The notes: generated by a model from the letters alone, not told the origin. Positions 8,859 to 17,107 are shown, counted from the first letter of the stretch. The stretch is DNA of 38,720 nt from Caulobacteraceae bacterium (GCA_030446805.1 JAUJMO010000001.1:443233-481952); one strand, 5' to 3'. Translations and numbers: made by a program.

Positions 8859-9469
8859 GAAAAACCGCAGGCTTCCGGGCGGAGCGAGCCGGTCACCTCG
8901 GAAGACGGATCCACGCGCCCGAGTCTTCAAGGGCCTTTTTAACTCCCCATCGTGAGGGGACGCTAGCCGAGCCCGAAATCGACGAAGATGGGGTCCACAG
9001 CATAGCCGAGTCAGACAGCAGTTCCTTCGAAGCACCGGTACGCCACGGTTGATGCGCTGAGGTCGAGGAGGGTTGCATCCCGCCCACCTCCCTGCGCGGG
9101 GCGCGAAACGCCGACCCATTACCGCTGCCGGCTCGTGCGCCTACAGATCGCTCAAGGAGCCCGGGTCCCTCAGCTGCTCGTGAGCTTCGTACTCTTCACC
9201 CCCCAGCTCCACCCCCAAGCAAGGGTGCCGCCCTCTGCACAGGCGACCGCTAGCTACTTTCCTGCCGTGGAGCCGCGGTCCCTCTTGCCGAGGAACGGGC
9301 GCAGACGCGTCGTCCTTTCTCTGAGGGATGGAAAGCGTGAGCGCCCTTGGGCAGGAGCCAGCCCCAAAGCAGGCATCTTCGGCTGCCTCAGAGTGGTCCA
9401 GGCGCTCGACCGGCTGGTAGAGCACTGCGAACACGCCGCCTCCGCCCGTTCACACAAACTGGAGCTTCC
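8859..9469. other. 611-base gap with no recognised gene
   Basis: No gene I can support lies here. On the minus strand two open frames (about 8893-9087 and 9141-9434) have protein-like but unrecognised ends. The second crosses a 38-bp element (9375-9412) that recurs near 18.85 kb. The stretch may be remnant coding DNA and should hold the promoter of the redox operon. Confidence 0.45.
9375..9412 (+). repeat. 38-bp dispersed repeat, copy 1
   Basis: Matches 18833-18870 at 35 of 38 positions in the same orientation. The two copies are surrounded by unrelated sequence. On the minus strand both copies read VERLDxxEAAED in frame, so it may be a shared coding remnant rather than a non-coding repeat. 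Identity unknown. Confidence 0.6.
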
Positions 9470-9907
9470 ATGCCTGTCTCCGCTCGCCACCTCGGGCTGT
9501 GCCTGCTCCTTCTGAGACTCGGAGTCGGGCTCGTCATGGGAATGTGGACCATCGACAAGATGATCAATCCTGATCACGCCGGCGCCGTGTTCTCGAACTT
9601 CTATGGATTGGAGGGGTTGGGCGCCGGGGTGATCGTCGCCGCCGGCGCGGTCCAGGCCGCCGTGGTCGCGGCGTTCCTGCTCGGCGCCTATCGAACGCTC
9701 AGCTACGGCGCTGTTCTGGTCATGCATGCCGGCTCGACCTTGTCGTCTTGGAAGCAGTACCTGGCGGCTTTCGACAACCTGCTCTTCTTCGCCGCCTGGC
9801 CGATGCTGGCCGCTTGCGTCGCGCTGTTCTTGCTGCGGTCGCACGATCGCCTGCTCTCGGTTGACGCCTGGCGGTTGCGTCACACGCCAGCTTCCGAACC
9901 TTCTTAG
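9470..9907 (+). CDS. DoxX-like membrane protein
   Basis: A 145-residue integral membrane protein with about four hydrophobic segments and a DoxX-like layout: the first helix begins LCLLLLRLGVGLVMGMW and is followed by a short loop DKMINPDHAG, as in DoxX/MauE relatives. The ATG at 9470 has GGAG upstream; a longer open frame to 9347 is ignored because it lacks a ribosome site. First gene of a compact cluster: the peroxiredoxin-like gene starts nine bases after its stop. DoxX-family proteins associate with thiol-oxidation and redox enzymes in the membrane, which fits the neighbours. The precise role is unknown. Confidence 0.82.
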   Translation: MPVSARHLGLCLLLLRLGVGLVMGMWTIDKMINPDHAGAVFSNFYGLEGLGAGVIVAAGAVQAAVVAAFLLGAYRTLSYGAVLVMHAGSTLSSWKQYLAAFDNLLFFAAWPMLAACVALFLLRSHDRLLSVDAWRLRHTPASEPS

Positions 9908-9916
9908 GAGTTTCCA

Positions 9917-10435
9917 ATGAGCGAAAGCCTCAAACCCGTCGCGGGAAGCCCGTTTCCCGACCTGTCATGGCCGCAGACCGACGATGGTCGCCTGGCCCCC
10001 GCCGAAATGACGGGCTGGCGTATGCTGGTGGTCTACCGGGGCTCCCATTGCCCGATATGCAAGCAGTACCTGACGGCCCTAGAAGGGCTGAAGACGGCCT
10101 TCCTCGACGCGGGCGTCCAGGTCGCGGCTCTGTCGTCCGACCCCGGAGAGCGCGCGACCAGGGAGGCGGAGGCGGAAGGCTGGACCTTTCCCGTCGGCTA
10201 CGGCCTGACTCCCGAGGAGATGCGCACCCTGGGCCTGTATGTGTCGTCGCCACGATCCGCGGAGGAAACAGACCGCCCTTTCCCGGAGCCGGGCGTCTTC
10301 GTCGTCAACCCCGAAGGTCGGCTGCAGATCGTCGACATCTCGAATGCGCCCTTCGCGCGACCGGATCTCTCCGCCCTGCTGGGCGGACTCAAGTTCGTTC
10401 AGGCGATGGATTACCCCATTCGCGGCATGGCCTGA
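9917..10435 (+). CDS. Peroxiredoxin-like (AhpC/TSA family) protein
   Basis: A 172-residue thioredoxin-fold protein. YRGSHCPICKQYL places a CPIC motif at Cys45-Cys48, in the position of the peroxidatic cysteine of AhpC/TSA proteins; the second Cys in CxxC spacing is typical of the 'peroxiredoxin-like family' subgroup. Later motifs (ALSSDP, FPVGYGLT, PGVFVVNPEGRLQ) follow the family order. A strong AGGAG precedes the ATG. Cytoplasmic, no signal peptide. Second gene of the redox operon, likely reducing peroxides or oxidised thiols with electrons from a partner encoded next door; this partner assignment is inference. Confidence 0.9.
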   Translation: MSESLKPVAGSPFPDLSWPQTDDGRLAPAEMTGWRMLVVYRGSHCPICKQYLTALEGLKTAFLDAGVQVAALSSDPGERATREAEAEGWTFPVGYGLTPEEMRTLGLYVSSPRSAEETDRPFPEPGVFVVNPEGRLQIVDISNAPFARPDLSALLGGLKFVQAMDYPIRGMA

Positions 10436-10445
10436 GGGCCAGAAA

Positions 10446-11582
10446 TTGGCCTCGCGCGGAGGTTTCCGGGTCGCCCTCGTCGGTGCGGGACACGGACATC
10501 TACACCTTCTACGAAAGGTTGAGACGCTGCGTCGCGCAGGCGTGGAGCCGGTGCTGGTGGCTCCCCAATCCTTTCACTACTCCGGCTTGACGACGGGCGT
10601 GCTGTCGGGCGCTCTGGATCGCCGCGAGGCGGAGATGGATGTGTCCGCGCTCGCGGCTAGGGCCGGGATCGAACACCACATCGGCGAGGCTACGAGCATT
10701 GACCTCGAGCACCGCCGACTCGGGCTTTCCGGCGGTGAAACGCTAGGATTCGACATCGTCTCCCTCAATGTCGGCAGCGTCACTCGCGACCCGAGGCAGC
10801 TGGCGGGGCACCCGGGGGTATGGGCCGCGAAGCCGTTGTTGCAATTGTTTCAGTTGAGAGAGGTTCTTGAAGAGGCGTTTCGCCGAGGCATTGCCTCGCA
10901 CATAGTCGTGGCGGGCGGCGGTCAGTCCGGGTTCGAGATCGCGGCGGCGGCGATGGGCTTGGCCGAGCGCCATGGCCTCGAGCCGGTCGTGTTCCTGGTG
11001 GCGCCGGTCGAGCCCACCTGGGCGCCCAAGGCCGCGATCTCGCACCTGACCCGTTCGCTTCAGCGGCGCGGGGTCGTGTTCATGAAAGCCGAAGTTGTCG
11101 CTCGCGAAGCCGACTCCTGCCTGCTGTCCAACGGCGAGCGGCTCTCCTGCGGGCTTCTGGTCCTGGCCTCCGGTCTGGAGGCGCCGCCGATCGTCAGGAG
11201 TCTTGGCCTGCCGATGTCGGCGGACGGTCGGCTCAGGGTTTCTCCGACCCTCCAGTCTATCGCCAATCCGGCCGTCTACGCCGTAGGCGACTGCTGCCTT
11301 GTGGAAGGCGCGCCCCGACCTGCAGCCGGCGTGTTCGGCGTGCGCGCCGCGCCCATCCTGTTGAGGAACATCGCCCGGCGAGGGGAGGGACCTCCTGTCC
11401 GTTATCGTCCTCAGACGCGCTGGCTGTCGGTGATGGATCTGGGCGACGGGACTGGGATGGCGGTCCGCGGGCGGGCATGGTGGTCGGGGCCCTCGGCTCT
11501 TTGGCTCAAGCGAGAACTGGATCTCCGCTTCGTTCGCCGGGTGCGGGGCCGCTCGACCGGCCGACCGGGAGCTGTTCTGTGA
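10446..11582 (+). CDS. FAD-dependent pyridine nucleotide-disulfide family oxidoreductase
   Basis: A 378-residue flavoprotein. The N-terminal FAD motif VALVGAGHGHLHLL resembles the NDH-2/SelD-associated oxidoreductase group. A second nucleotide motif VVAGGGQSGFEIA (about residues 155-170) binds NAD(P)H. The C-terminal FAD motif is VYAVGDCC. No redox-active CxxxxC pair is visible, which argues for an NDH-2-like or SQR-like reductase rather than a disulfide reductase. Start is TTG at 10446, seven bases after GAGGG that overlaps the stop region of the upstream gene. Its TGA overlaps the GTG start of the broken flavodoxin gene, so all belong to one transcript. Confidence 0.87.
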   Translation: MASRGGFRVALVGAGHGHLHLLRKVETLRRAGVEPVLVAPQSFHYSGLTTGVLSGALDRREAEMDVSALAARAGIEHHIGEATSIDLEHRRLGLSGGETLGFDIVSLNVGSVTRDPRQLAGHPGVWAAKPLLQLFQLREVLEEAFRRGIASHIVVAGGGQSGFEIAAAAMGLAERHGLEPVVFLVAPVEPTWAPKAAISHLTRSLQRRGVVFMKAEVVAREADSCLLSNGERLSCGLLVLASGLEAPPIVRSLGLPMSADGRLRVSPTLQSIANPAVYAVGDCCLVEGAPRPAAGVFGVRAAPILLRNIARRGEGPPVRYRPQTRWLSVMDLGDGTGMAVRGRAWWSGPSALWLKRELDLRFVRRVRGRSTGRPGAVL

Positions 11583-11888
11583 CCACCCACAACGATCTCC
11601 GGGCGCTGTTCCATTAACTGCAGCCTGAAGCGGGCCACCGAGCTCTCGCACACTCAGCTGCTGATGGACCTCGCCAATAGCATCATGGCCGAACAGGGTG
11701 TCGCGACCACGATGATCCGCGCCGCCGATCTCGACGTGCCTCCCGGCGTTCACCCGGATATGACCGAGCATGGCTGGGCCACCGCCGGCTGGTCGAAGGT
11801 GCAGGAACAGGTCATGGCCGCCGACATCCTGGTCATCGGCAGGCCAACCAGGCCGGGAACGGCCGGACGCCTCGAAGGTTCTTCGACC
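11579..11888 (+). pseudogene. Broken flavodoxin-family gene (N-terminal fragment)
   Basis: A GTG overlapping the preceding TGA starts a frame that stops after twelve codons. One frame over, the reading continues as INCSLKRATELSHTQ and on to DMTEHGWAT and AADILVIG, the well-known N-terminal half of flavodoxin-family NAD(P)H-dependent oxidoreductases (about 200 residues when complete). A one-base insertion near 11611 breaks the frame, and everything after LVIG, including the second half of the FMN site, is gone. The remaining frame runs without a stop straight into the DsbA-like gene, so a chimeric 288-residue ORF (from 11664) exists. I regard the flavodoxin part as a deletion remnant. Confidence 0.8.
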
Positions 11889-12530
11889 GTGACCCCGCAC
11901 CTCGTCTACTTCGCCGATCCGATGTGCTCCTGGTGCTGGGGGTTCGCGCCCACGCTGGCGCGCTTGCGCGAAACATTCGGGGCTGATCTGCCGGTAAGGC
12001 TGATCATGGGCGGCCTGCGTCCCGGCGTCGCCTCGGCCATGACCGATGCGGCCAAGCACGAGGTGCGGACCCATTGGGAGCACGTCCGCGATGCGTCCGG
12101 TCAGCCGTTTGATTTCGGCTTTTTCGATCGCCAGAGCTTTGTGTACGACACCGACCCCGCCGCTAGAGCTGTGGTCGCGATGCGGCGGAGCGATCCAGAA
12201 GCCGCCCTGGACTTTTTCACTCGAGTTCAGAAGGCCTTCTATGCGGATGGTCGTGACGTGACCTCCGCGGCGGTGCTGGGGGACGTCGCGGCCGAGGCCG
12301 GCGCGGATCGCGAAGGTTTTCTAGCCGACTTGGCTTCGGACGCGGTGACGGAGGAGACGTGGCGCGACTACGCGACTTCCCAACGGACCGGCGTCAGGGG
12401 ATTTCCCACCTTGGCCGTCGGTCCGAACGCCGACGGAGCCCACGTCTGGGTGACGCAAGGTTACCAGCCGGCGGAGACCCTGCTGGGCCCGCTCCAGGCC
12501 TGGCTCCGCGCTTCCCGTGTTCCCGCGTGA
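11889..12530 (+). CDS. DsbA/FrnE-family thiol oxidoreductase
   Basis: A 213-residue thioredoxin-fold protein of the DsbA family (FrnE/2-hydroxychromene isomerase branch). YFADPMCSWCWGF near the N-terminus has the CxxC active site (Cys13-Cys16), the helical insertion domain follows, and GVRGFPTLAV supplies the cis-proline. No signal peptide, so it is a cytoplasmic thiol-disulfide enzyme. I start at GTG 11889 (GTG ACC CCG CAC), where family proteins begin and where GAAGG lies upstream. The frame is open further 5' only because it is fused to the flavodoxin remnant. Last intact gene of the redox operon. Confidence 0.88.
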   Translation: MTPHLVYFADPMCSWCWGFAPTLARLRETFGADLPVRLIMGGLRPGVASAMTDAAKHEVRTHWEHVRDASGQPFDFGFFDRQSFVYDTDPAARAVVAMRRSDPEAALDFFTRVQKAFYADGRDVTSAAVLGDVAAEAGADREGFLADLASDAVTEETWRDYATSQRTGVRGFPTLAVGPNADGAHVWVTQGYQPAETLLGPLQAWLRASRVPA

Positions 12531-12636
12531 GCTGACGTCGCTCGAAGGGGCTTTGGATCCGGGGCCTGTCTTTGCCTGAGCTGCACGGCCGTGAGCCCGT
12601 GGCGCCCGGGTTGTCTAGTTTGAGACAGGGATCAAG

Positions 12637-13475
12637 ATGACTGGGATGATGCGCCCCAAAGTCCTTGCCCGCTTTGCCATCGTGACCATGATGCTTGCCT
12701 TGCCGGTGCAGGCGCCCGCCCAGCCCGCTCGGGGGCGACTGAGCCGGTGGTCACGGTGACGGGGTCCTGCGGTGCGTTCGCCTATCCATTCCGGATTCTG
12801 ATCTGGCACGAGATCGTCAACGACAGGGTGTGCGGCCGGCCCCTGGCGATCACCTATTGCCCGCTGTGCAACACGGCCATGGTGTTCGACAGGCGGGTCG
12901 CCGGACGAGAGCTGGAGTTCGGCACGACCGGACGGCTGCGAAAGTCGGATCTGGTCATGTACGATCGGCAGACGGAGACCTTCTGGCAGCAGTTCACCGG
13001 CCAGGCTCTGGTCGGGGCTTTGAACGGAAGGCGCCTGGCGGTCGTGCCGGCGCGGATCGAGTCCTTCGCCGCCTTCAAGGCGCGGCGCCCGGACGGCAAG
13101 GTGCTGGCTCCGCCGCCGACCGGCGGGCGCGCTTACGGCCGCAACCCCTACGTCGGCTACGACCGTGCGCCGACGCCCTTCATGTTCCGCGGAGACCTGC
13201 CCGCAGGCATCGAGCCCATGGCGCGTGTCGTCCGGGTGGGAGATCGCGCCTGGGCTCTTGAGCTGGTTCGGCGAAAGCGCCGGCTGATCACGGCGGACGG
13301 TCTGGTCATCGAGTGGCGTGAAGGCCAGAACTCTGCGCTCGACAAGGACCGCATCTCTGAGGGCAGGGACATCGGTAATGTCACGGTCACCCGGAAGGGC
13401 CAGGACGTGCCGTACAGCGTCGACTTCGCTTTCGCGTTCAACGCGTTCTTCCCGAAGAGCCGGATCGTGAAGTGA
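12637..13475 (+). pseudogene. DUF3179 protein gene, damaged near its 5' end
   Basis: A secretion-type start (ATG 12637 behind AGGG) encodes a signal peptide, MMLALPVQAPAQ, but that frame stops at 12759. The DUF3179 domain is in another frame from about 12729: EPVVTVTG, then AYPFRILIWHEIVND, TYCPLCNTAMVFDR, MYDRQTETFWQQ, YGRNPYVGYD, through FAFAFNAFFP at the end. Complete family members are about 300-330 residues with roughly 60-90 residues between signal peptide and this point; here these are missing. So the gene has both a deletion and a frame change. A GTG at 12747 could still make a 242-residue cytosolic domain. Function of DUF3179 is not established. Confidence 0.78.
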
Positions 13476-13568
13476 GGCTGCTCCTGCCCCGGGGCGCGGT
13501 TCAGGAGGCGGAGGCCGGCGAGCTGGGCTCACCAGACGTGGGCGGCGGCGACCGCGGCAGCCTGACGA

Positions 13569-14879
13569 TCAGCGTGGGGCAGGGGCCTCTGAGCCCACGG
13601 CGCGTTTACCTGACAGCACCCTCCGAGCCTTGCCGGCCGAGTGAGCGCCGGTCGAGGTTCCCCGACGGCCAGCAACCAGCGTATCCGCGAGGCGCTCGGC
13701 CGACCCCATCGCCAAGGTCCAGCCGAGCATACCGTGGCCAACGTTCACGAAGACGTTCGGCGCCCCCGCCGGACCGATGATGGGCGCCGATGACGGCGTC
13801 ATCGGCCGCATGCCGCTCCAGCCTCGGCATTCCGTCGGGTCGAAGCTTCCGGGCAGACTTGCCTGAGCTGCTTGAGCAAGCGCTTGCAAACGCCGGCGAT
13901 CCGTCTGCGGCTCGCGCTCACCGAGCTCGGCCAAACCGGCGATCCGGACCTCATGCCCAAGGCGGCAGAAGACAATCTTTCGAGCGGTGTCGGTAATGCT
14001 GACGAGAGGCGTGTTGGAGGTTGCCTTTGCGGTGAGAGAGTAGCCTTTCATCGGCCAGATCGGGACCCTGACTCCGACCTGTTTCAACAGGCGCGGCGCT
14101 TCATAGCCTAGGCAGACCACAGCCGCTTCCGCATCGAGCACCATACCCCCATTGTCGGTCACAACGACGCCGCCAGATGTCGTTTGCAGACTTGCCACAT
14201 CGAAGCCGAACAAGGCTTCGACGCCGTAGTTACTTCTGAGGATAGTCAAGAGTTCGGACGAAAAGCGCAGAGGATCGCCGACCTCATCGAGTGGCGAGTG
14301 AACCGCTCCGGCGAGGGAATCCGCAATCGACTCCAGCGTAGGTTCGAGATGCACCGCCGCACGCGGCGTAAGAACATTCTGGACAGCGCCGTGTCTACGC
14401 TTGAGAGCGACAACGTCGGCAGCTGCCTTCAAAGCTTCCTCGGTATAGTACAGGTGAAGCTTGCTGGCCGTGACGTGATTGAACTCGATCGAGTGGCGGG
14501 CGAGTAGCTGGGACAGAGCCTGTTGTGACTGGAGTGCGAGCTTGAGAATGGCCGTCGTATTGCGGTCGAAGGCTGCCTGCGTGCAATTCCGGAGAAACGC
14601 GAGCGTCCACGATATCAACGCTGGATCACAGGATAGCTTCATGCGGAATGCCGGATCTTTTCCCAACACCAGTAGAGGTGTCCGGGCGAGCATCTTCGGG
14701 CTACCTAGCGCATCCGTGTAGGCGTAGCTGAGTTGAGCCCCGTTTGCGAATGATGCGCCGTGTGCCGGCGCCGATTCTCGGTCCACAATCGTCACCGCTA
14801 CGCCGCGACGGGCGAGCGCATAGGCTGTGGTTACGCCGACGACCCCGGCTCCCAAGACGAGGACACGCACCTCAGCCAT
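13569..14879 (-). CDS. dadA: D-amino acid dehydrogenase (DadA-like FAD oxidoreductase)
   Basis: A 436-residue FAD enzyme of the DAO/DadA family. The N-terminus VLVLGAGVVGVTTAYALARRG is the FAD-binding motif, followed by DRESAPAHGASFANGAQLSY, the family's N-G-loop. Near the C-terminus GWSGMRPMTPSSAPIIGP and NVGHGMLGWTLAMGSAERLAD are diagnostic. It oxidises D-amino acids to keto acids at the membrane, passing electrons to quinone. The last 25-30 residues do not look like the family and coincide with an IS6-type terminal repeat at 13609-13620, so the natural C-terminus was probably replaced. Base composition seems less GC-rich than neighbouring genes, hinting at transfer. Confidence 0.88.
   Translation of the reverse strand: MAEVRVLVLGAGVVGVTTAYALARRGVAVTIVDRESAPAHGASFANGAQLSYAYTDALGSPKMLARTPLLVLGKDPAFRMKLSCDPALISWTLAFLRNCTQAAFDRNTTAILKLALQSQQALSQLLARHSIEFNHVTASKLHLYYTEEALKAAADVVALKRRHGAVQNVLTPRAAVHLEPTLESIADSLAGAVHSPLDEVGDPLRFSSELLTILRSNYGVEALFGFDVASLQTTSGGVVVTDNGGMVLDAEAAVVCLGYEAPRLLKQVGVRVPIWPMKGYSLTAKATSNTPLVSITDTARKIVFCRLGHEVRIAGLAELGEREPQTDRRRLQALAQAAQASLPGSFDPTECRGWSGMRPMTPSSAPIIGPAGAPNVFVNVGHGMLGWTLAMGSAERLADTLVAGRRGTSTGAHSAGKARRVLSGKRAVGSEAPAPR
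13609..13620 (-). mobile_element. IS6-type terminal repeat remnant (copy a)
   Basis: Twelve bases CCTGACAGCACC, the reverse complement of GGTGCTGTCAGG found at the left ends of the two IS6-like remnants at 15086 and 19523. It lies inside the last codons of dadA with the element's interior pointing to lower coordinates. Only the tip is recognisable, so confidence is moderate. Confidence 0.5.
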
Positions 14880-15044
14880 GCAGCTGACGCATTGCAGCCA
14901 GCGCCATCCAGACTACCTGCAGCGTACTCTCGTTTTGCAAGCAGTTGGCTCCCTTAGCGGTGTGTGGCCCCAGAACAGCAAGCGCCCCACCTCACTTACG
15001 CCGCGCGCACACCCCCGCCAATCGGCGAAGACCGCCACCGAAGA

Positions 15045-15062
15045 CCGCCACCTTCGTGGCGG
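15045..15062. repeat. Perfect hairpin beside the IS6 end
   Basis: A 7-bp perfect inverted repeat (CCGCCAC, loop CTTC, GTGGCGG). The left arm is also part of a 13-bp direct repeat (CGAAGACCGCCAC) occurring twice in a row just upstream. No T-tract follows. It lies between dadA and the IS6 left end. Confidence 0.5.
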
Positions 15063-15085
15063 GCATCCGCACCATCAACCGCGAC

Positions 15086-15164
15086 GGTGCTGTCAGGCTA
15101 ACGCTAACTGGTCTCCGCTCAGTCCGGGAAGGGCCTCAGCGAGGCAGGGTGGATGCAGCCGATC
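15086..15164 (+). mobile_element. IS6-family left-end remnant (copy b)
   Basis: Begins with GGTGCTGTCAGGCTA and reaches GGGTGGATGCAGCCGATC 67 bases later. These two blocks, in the same order and at nearly the same distance (72 bases), form the left end and first codons of the IS6 transposase remnant at 19523-19610. The element breaks off after the fourth transposase codon and joins a truncated VOC gene, so the rest was deleted. Confidence 0.7.
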
Positions 15165-15272
15165 GGCCCAGCGGTCGCTCGCGCAGCCCACGCGGGCGCC
15201 GAGCACGTCGACGGTGAAGGCCTTGGTGGCCTGGACATCGTGAACCGGGAAAGCGAGGTGGAAGGGCTGCGT
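15162..15272 (-). pseudogene. N-terminal stub of a VOC (glyoxalase-like) gene
   Basis: Reads QPFHLAFPVHDVQATKAF and then VDVLGARVG on the minus strand, closely matching the first 30 residues of the intact VOC protein at 19018. The start codon is ACG instead of ATG, and the homology ends at WAD (15162) exactly where the IS6 left end begins. It sits directly behind the symporter gene (15275-16588), the same order as symporter stub and VOC gene at 18.93-19.43 kb. Confidence 0.85.
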
Positions 15273-15274
15273 TG

Positions 15275-16588
15275 TCAGATGTCCTTGGCGCTCTTGTACT
15301 CGTTGACGTCGATTTCCCGCTCCCATCGTGCGATCGCAGTCGCGATGGAAAGGTCGCAGGTGACGTTCGGGACCGTGCGGATCATGTCCAGCGGCCGGTC
15401 GAAGGGAAGGATGAAGCCCACGATCAGAGCCGTCTGCTCGGGCGTAACGCCGATCACGTTCAGCACCGCCGCTAGCACGAACAAGGACCCGGAGGGCACC
15501 GGGGCCACGCCCATGGCCACGAGCGTGGTCGTGATCGCCACCAGCCCGTAGTCCGCCAAGCTCAGGTCGACGCCGAACGCCTGGGCCGAGAACATGGTCA
15601 GCATGGCGACGTACATAGCCGTGCCGTCCATTCCGATGGTGGCGCCCAGCGGCAGCACGGTGGAGGACACCGTGGGCTTGATGCCGAGGTTCTCCTCCGC
15701 GACCTTGATCGCCACCGGCAGGGCGGCCGCGCTGGAGGAAGTGGAGAAGCCGACCATCACCGCGTCCGCCACGCCGCGGTAGAAGGGCAGCAGCGGCAGC
15801 CAGGCGAGGCCGCGCACGATCGCGCCGTGGGTGACCAGTGTCTGGATCGCCGCCCCGATGATCACGCAAATCCCGAGTTGGAAGACGTTGATGAAGGTCT
15901 CCGGGCCCTGGGCGCCCATCACCACGGCCACGAGCGCGAAGACGCCGAAGGGCGCCGTCTCCAGGATCAGGCCCACGAGCCGCAGCAGCACTTCGGACGC
16001 GGAGGTCAGCACTTCTGCGACAGGCCGCCCCTGCTCGCCGGCCATCAGCACGCCCACGCCTACGAGCACGGCGAAGAAGATGATCGCCAGCGTGTCGCCC
16101 TCCGCCAGGGCGCCGATCGGGTTGGTCGGGATGATGGCGAGGAAGATCTCCGCCGGCGGCTTGGGCGTCCCGACCGCCTTAGGAACGGCGCCCGCGAGGT
16201 CGGCCCCGGCGCCCGGCTGGAGAAGGGTCGCGACCACCAGCCCGATCGTCACAGCCACGGCGGTGGTCGCCACATACATGGCGATGGTCTTCACGCCCAA
16301 GGAGCCGAGGCGCTTGGTGTCCCCGATCGCCGCCACGCCCGCGGCGATGATGGTGAAGACGAGCGGCGCCACCAGCATGCGGATTAGCCGCACGAACAGG
16401 TCGCCGATCCAGCGAATGCTCTGCGCGCCGTCGCCCCAGATCAGGCCCACCACCGCGCCCAAGACCAGCGCGCCGAGGATCCGCTTCCAGAGGCTGACGC
16501 CGAACCAGTAACGGACGAGCCACCTGCCCACCCCTCGGCGGGGGGCCGTCGCTGGGGTGGTCTCGGCAGAGGGAGTGGCTTCGGTCAT
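15275..16588 (-). CDS. Dicarboxylate/amino acid:cation symporter (DAACS family)
   Basis: A 437-residue inner-membrane transporter of the DctA/GltP family, importing dicarboxylates or glutamate with H+ or Na+. The serine-rich re-entrant motif FSTSSSAAALP (281-291) and the cation/substrate motif GMDGTAMY (319-326) are intact. Near the C-terminus PNVTCDL holds the Asn/Asp pair typical of substrate binding. About eight hydrophobic segments are visible. The ATG at 16588 has GAGGGG upstream; longer frames are spurious. Downstream, on the same strand, lies a VOC stub; upstream, an epimerase stub. Given these neighbours (D-amino acid dehydrogenase, Ala-Glu epimerase, DmpA peptidase) glutamate or a related amino acid is a reasonable substrate guess. 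Confidence 0.93.
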   Translation of the reverse strand: MTEATPSAETTPATAPRRGVGRWLVRYWFGVSLWKRILGALVLGAVVGLIWGDGAQSIRWIGDLFVRLIRMLVAPLVFTIIAAGVAAIGDTKRLGSLGVKTIAMYVATTAVAVTIGLVVATLLQPGAGADLAGAVPKAVGTPKPPAEIFLAIIPTNPIGALAEGDTLAIIFFAVLVGVGVLMAGEQGRPVAEVLTSASEVLLRLVGLILETAPFGVFALVAVVMGAQGPETFINVFQLGICVIIGAAIQTLVTHGAIVRGLAWLPLLPFYRGVADAVMVGFSTSSSAAALPVAIKVAEENLGIKPTVSSTVLPLGATIGMDGTAMYVAMLTMFSAQAFGVDLSLADYGLVAITTTLVAMGVAPVPSGSLFVLAAVLNVIGVTPEQTALIVGFILPFDRPLDMIRTVPNVTCDLSIATAIARWEREIDVNEYKSAKDI

Positions 16589-16658
16589 CGGGAACCCCTC
16601 ACTGTCGCAAAACAGTCTCGGCCGCGCCACGGCGGAGCCTTCCGAGATGACCGACTGG

Positions 16659-16964
16659 TCATAGCTTGAGGCTATGGAGCTGTTGGAGCGCGGCCCCGGG
16701 CGCCCAGAGCGCGGGCGCCGGAACCCCGAGCGCCGGCCCCCGCAGCGCCGCGCCGCCCGGGTGGTCGCTCTTCGGCCAGAGGGGGCCGTCGAGATCGACG
16801 AAATCGGCATGGCGGGCGAGCATGGCGGCGGGCGCGATTGAAAGCGAGGTGCAGATCATGCAGCCCACCATCAGCAGCATTCCCCGCTGGCGTGCCTCGC
16901 GATGCAGTTCGATCGCCGCCGTGAGCCCAAGATACAGCAGGTAGGGCGGGATCATCGTGCTCAA
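16659..16964 (-). pseudogene. C-terminal stub of a dipeptide (Ala-Glu) epimerase
   Basis: From about 16928 downwards the minus strand reads GLTAAIELHREARQRGM, MVGCMICTSLSIAPAAMLA and DFVDLDGPLW, the last 90 residues of enolase-superfamily L-Ala-D/L-Glu epimerases. The whole N-terminal domain and the barrel strands with the catalytic lysines are missing; a complete enzyme has about 330 residues. The residues before GLTAA do not match the family. It is therefore a deletion remnant. It points the same way as the symporter gene 70 bp downstream, so the two may once have been an operon. Confidence 0.78.
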
Positions 16965-17107
16965 AACCGCGGGACGAGACAGCTATGAGCGCGCGGGGCC
17001 GCCTGCTCAATCGGCAATTCGACCTGAGGCTCCGCAGGCTCGCCAAATTTGCCGACGCGGAATGAGCGGTGGTATGCGCGACCGTGTCCTTCAGGCCGCT
17101 TGCACCC
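16965..17107. other. Deletion scar upstream of the DmpA gene
   Basis: Holds a 26-codon plus-strand frame (16985-17065, MSARGRLLNRQFDLRLRRL...) without recognised homology; it could be a remnant. The missing front of the epimerase gene should have stood here. No other gene is visible. Confidence 0.35.

Noticed and set aside
9141-9434. 97-codon minus-strand frame ending in an acidic, protein-like tail
   Set aside because: No ribosome site or family; mentioned only as a possible remnant because it crosses the 38-bp repeat.
10743-12083. 446-codon minus-strand frame under the redox operon
   Set aside because: Antisense to intact oxidoreductase and DsbA genes; no recognisable domain.
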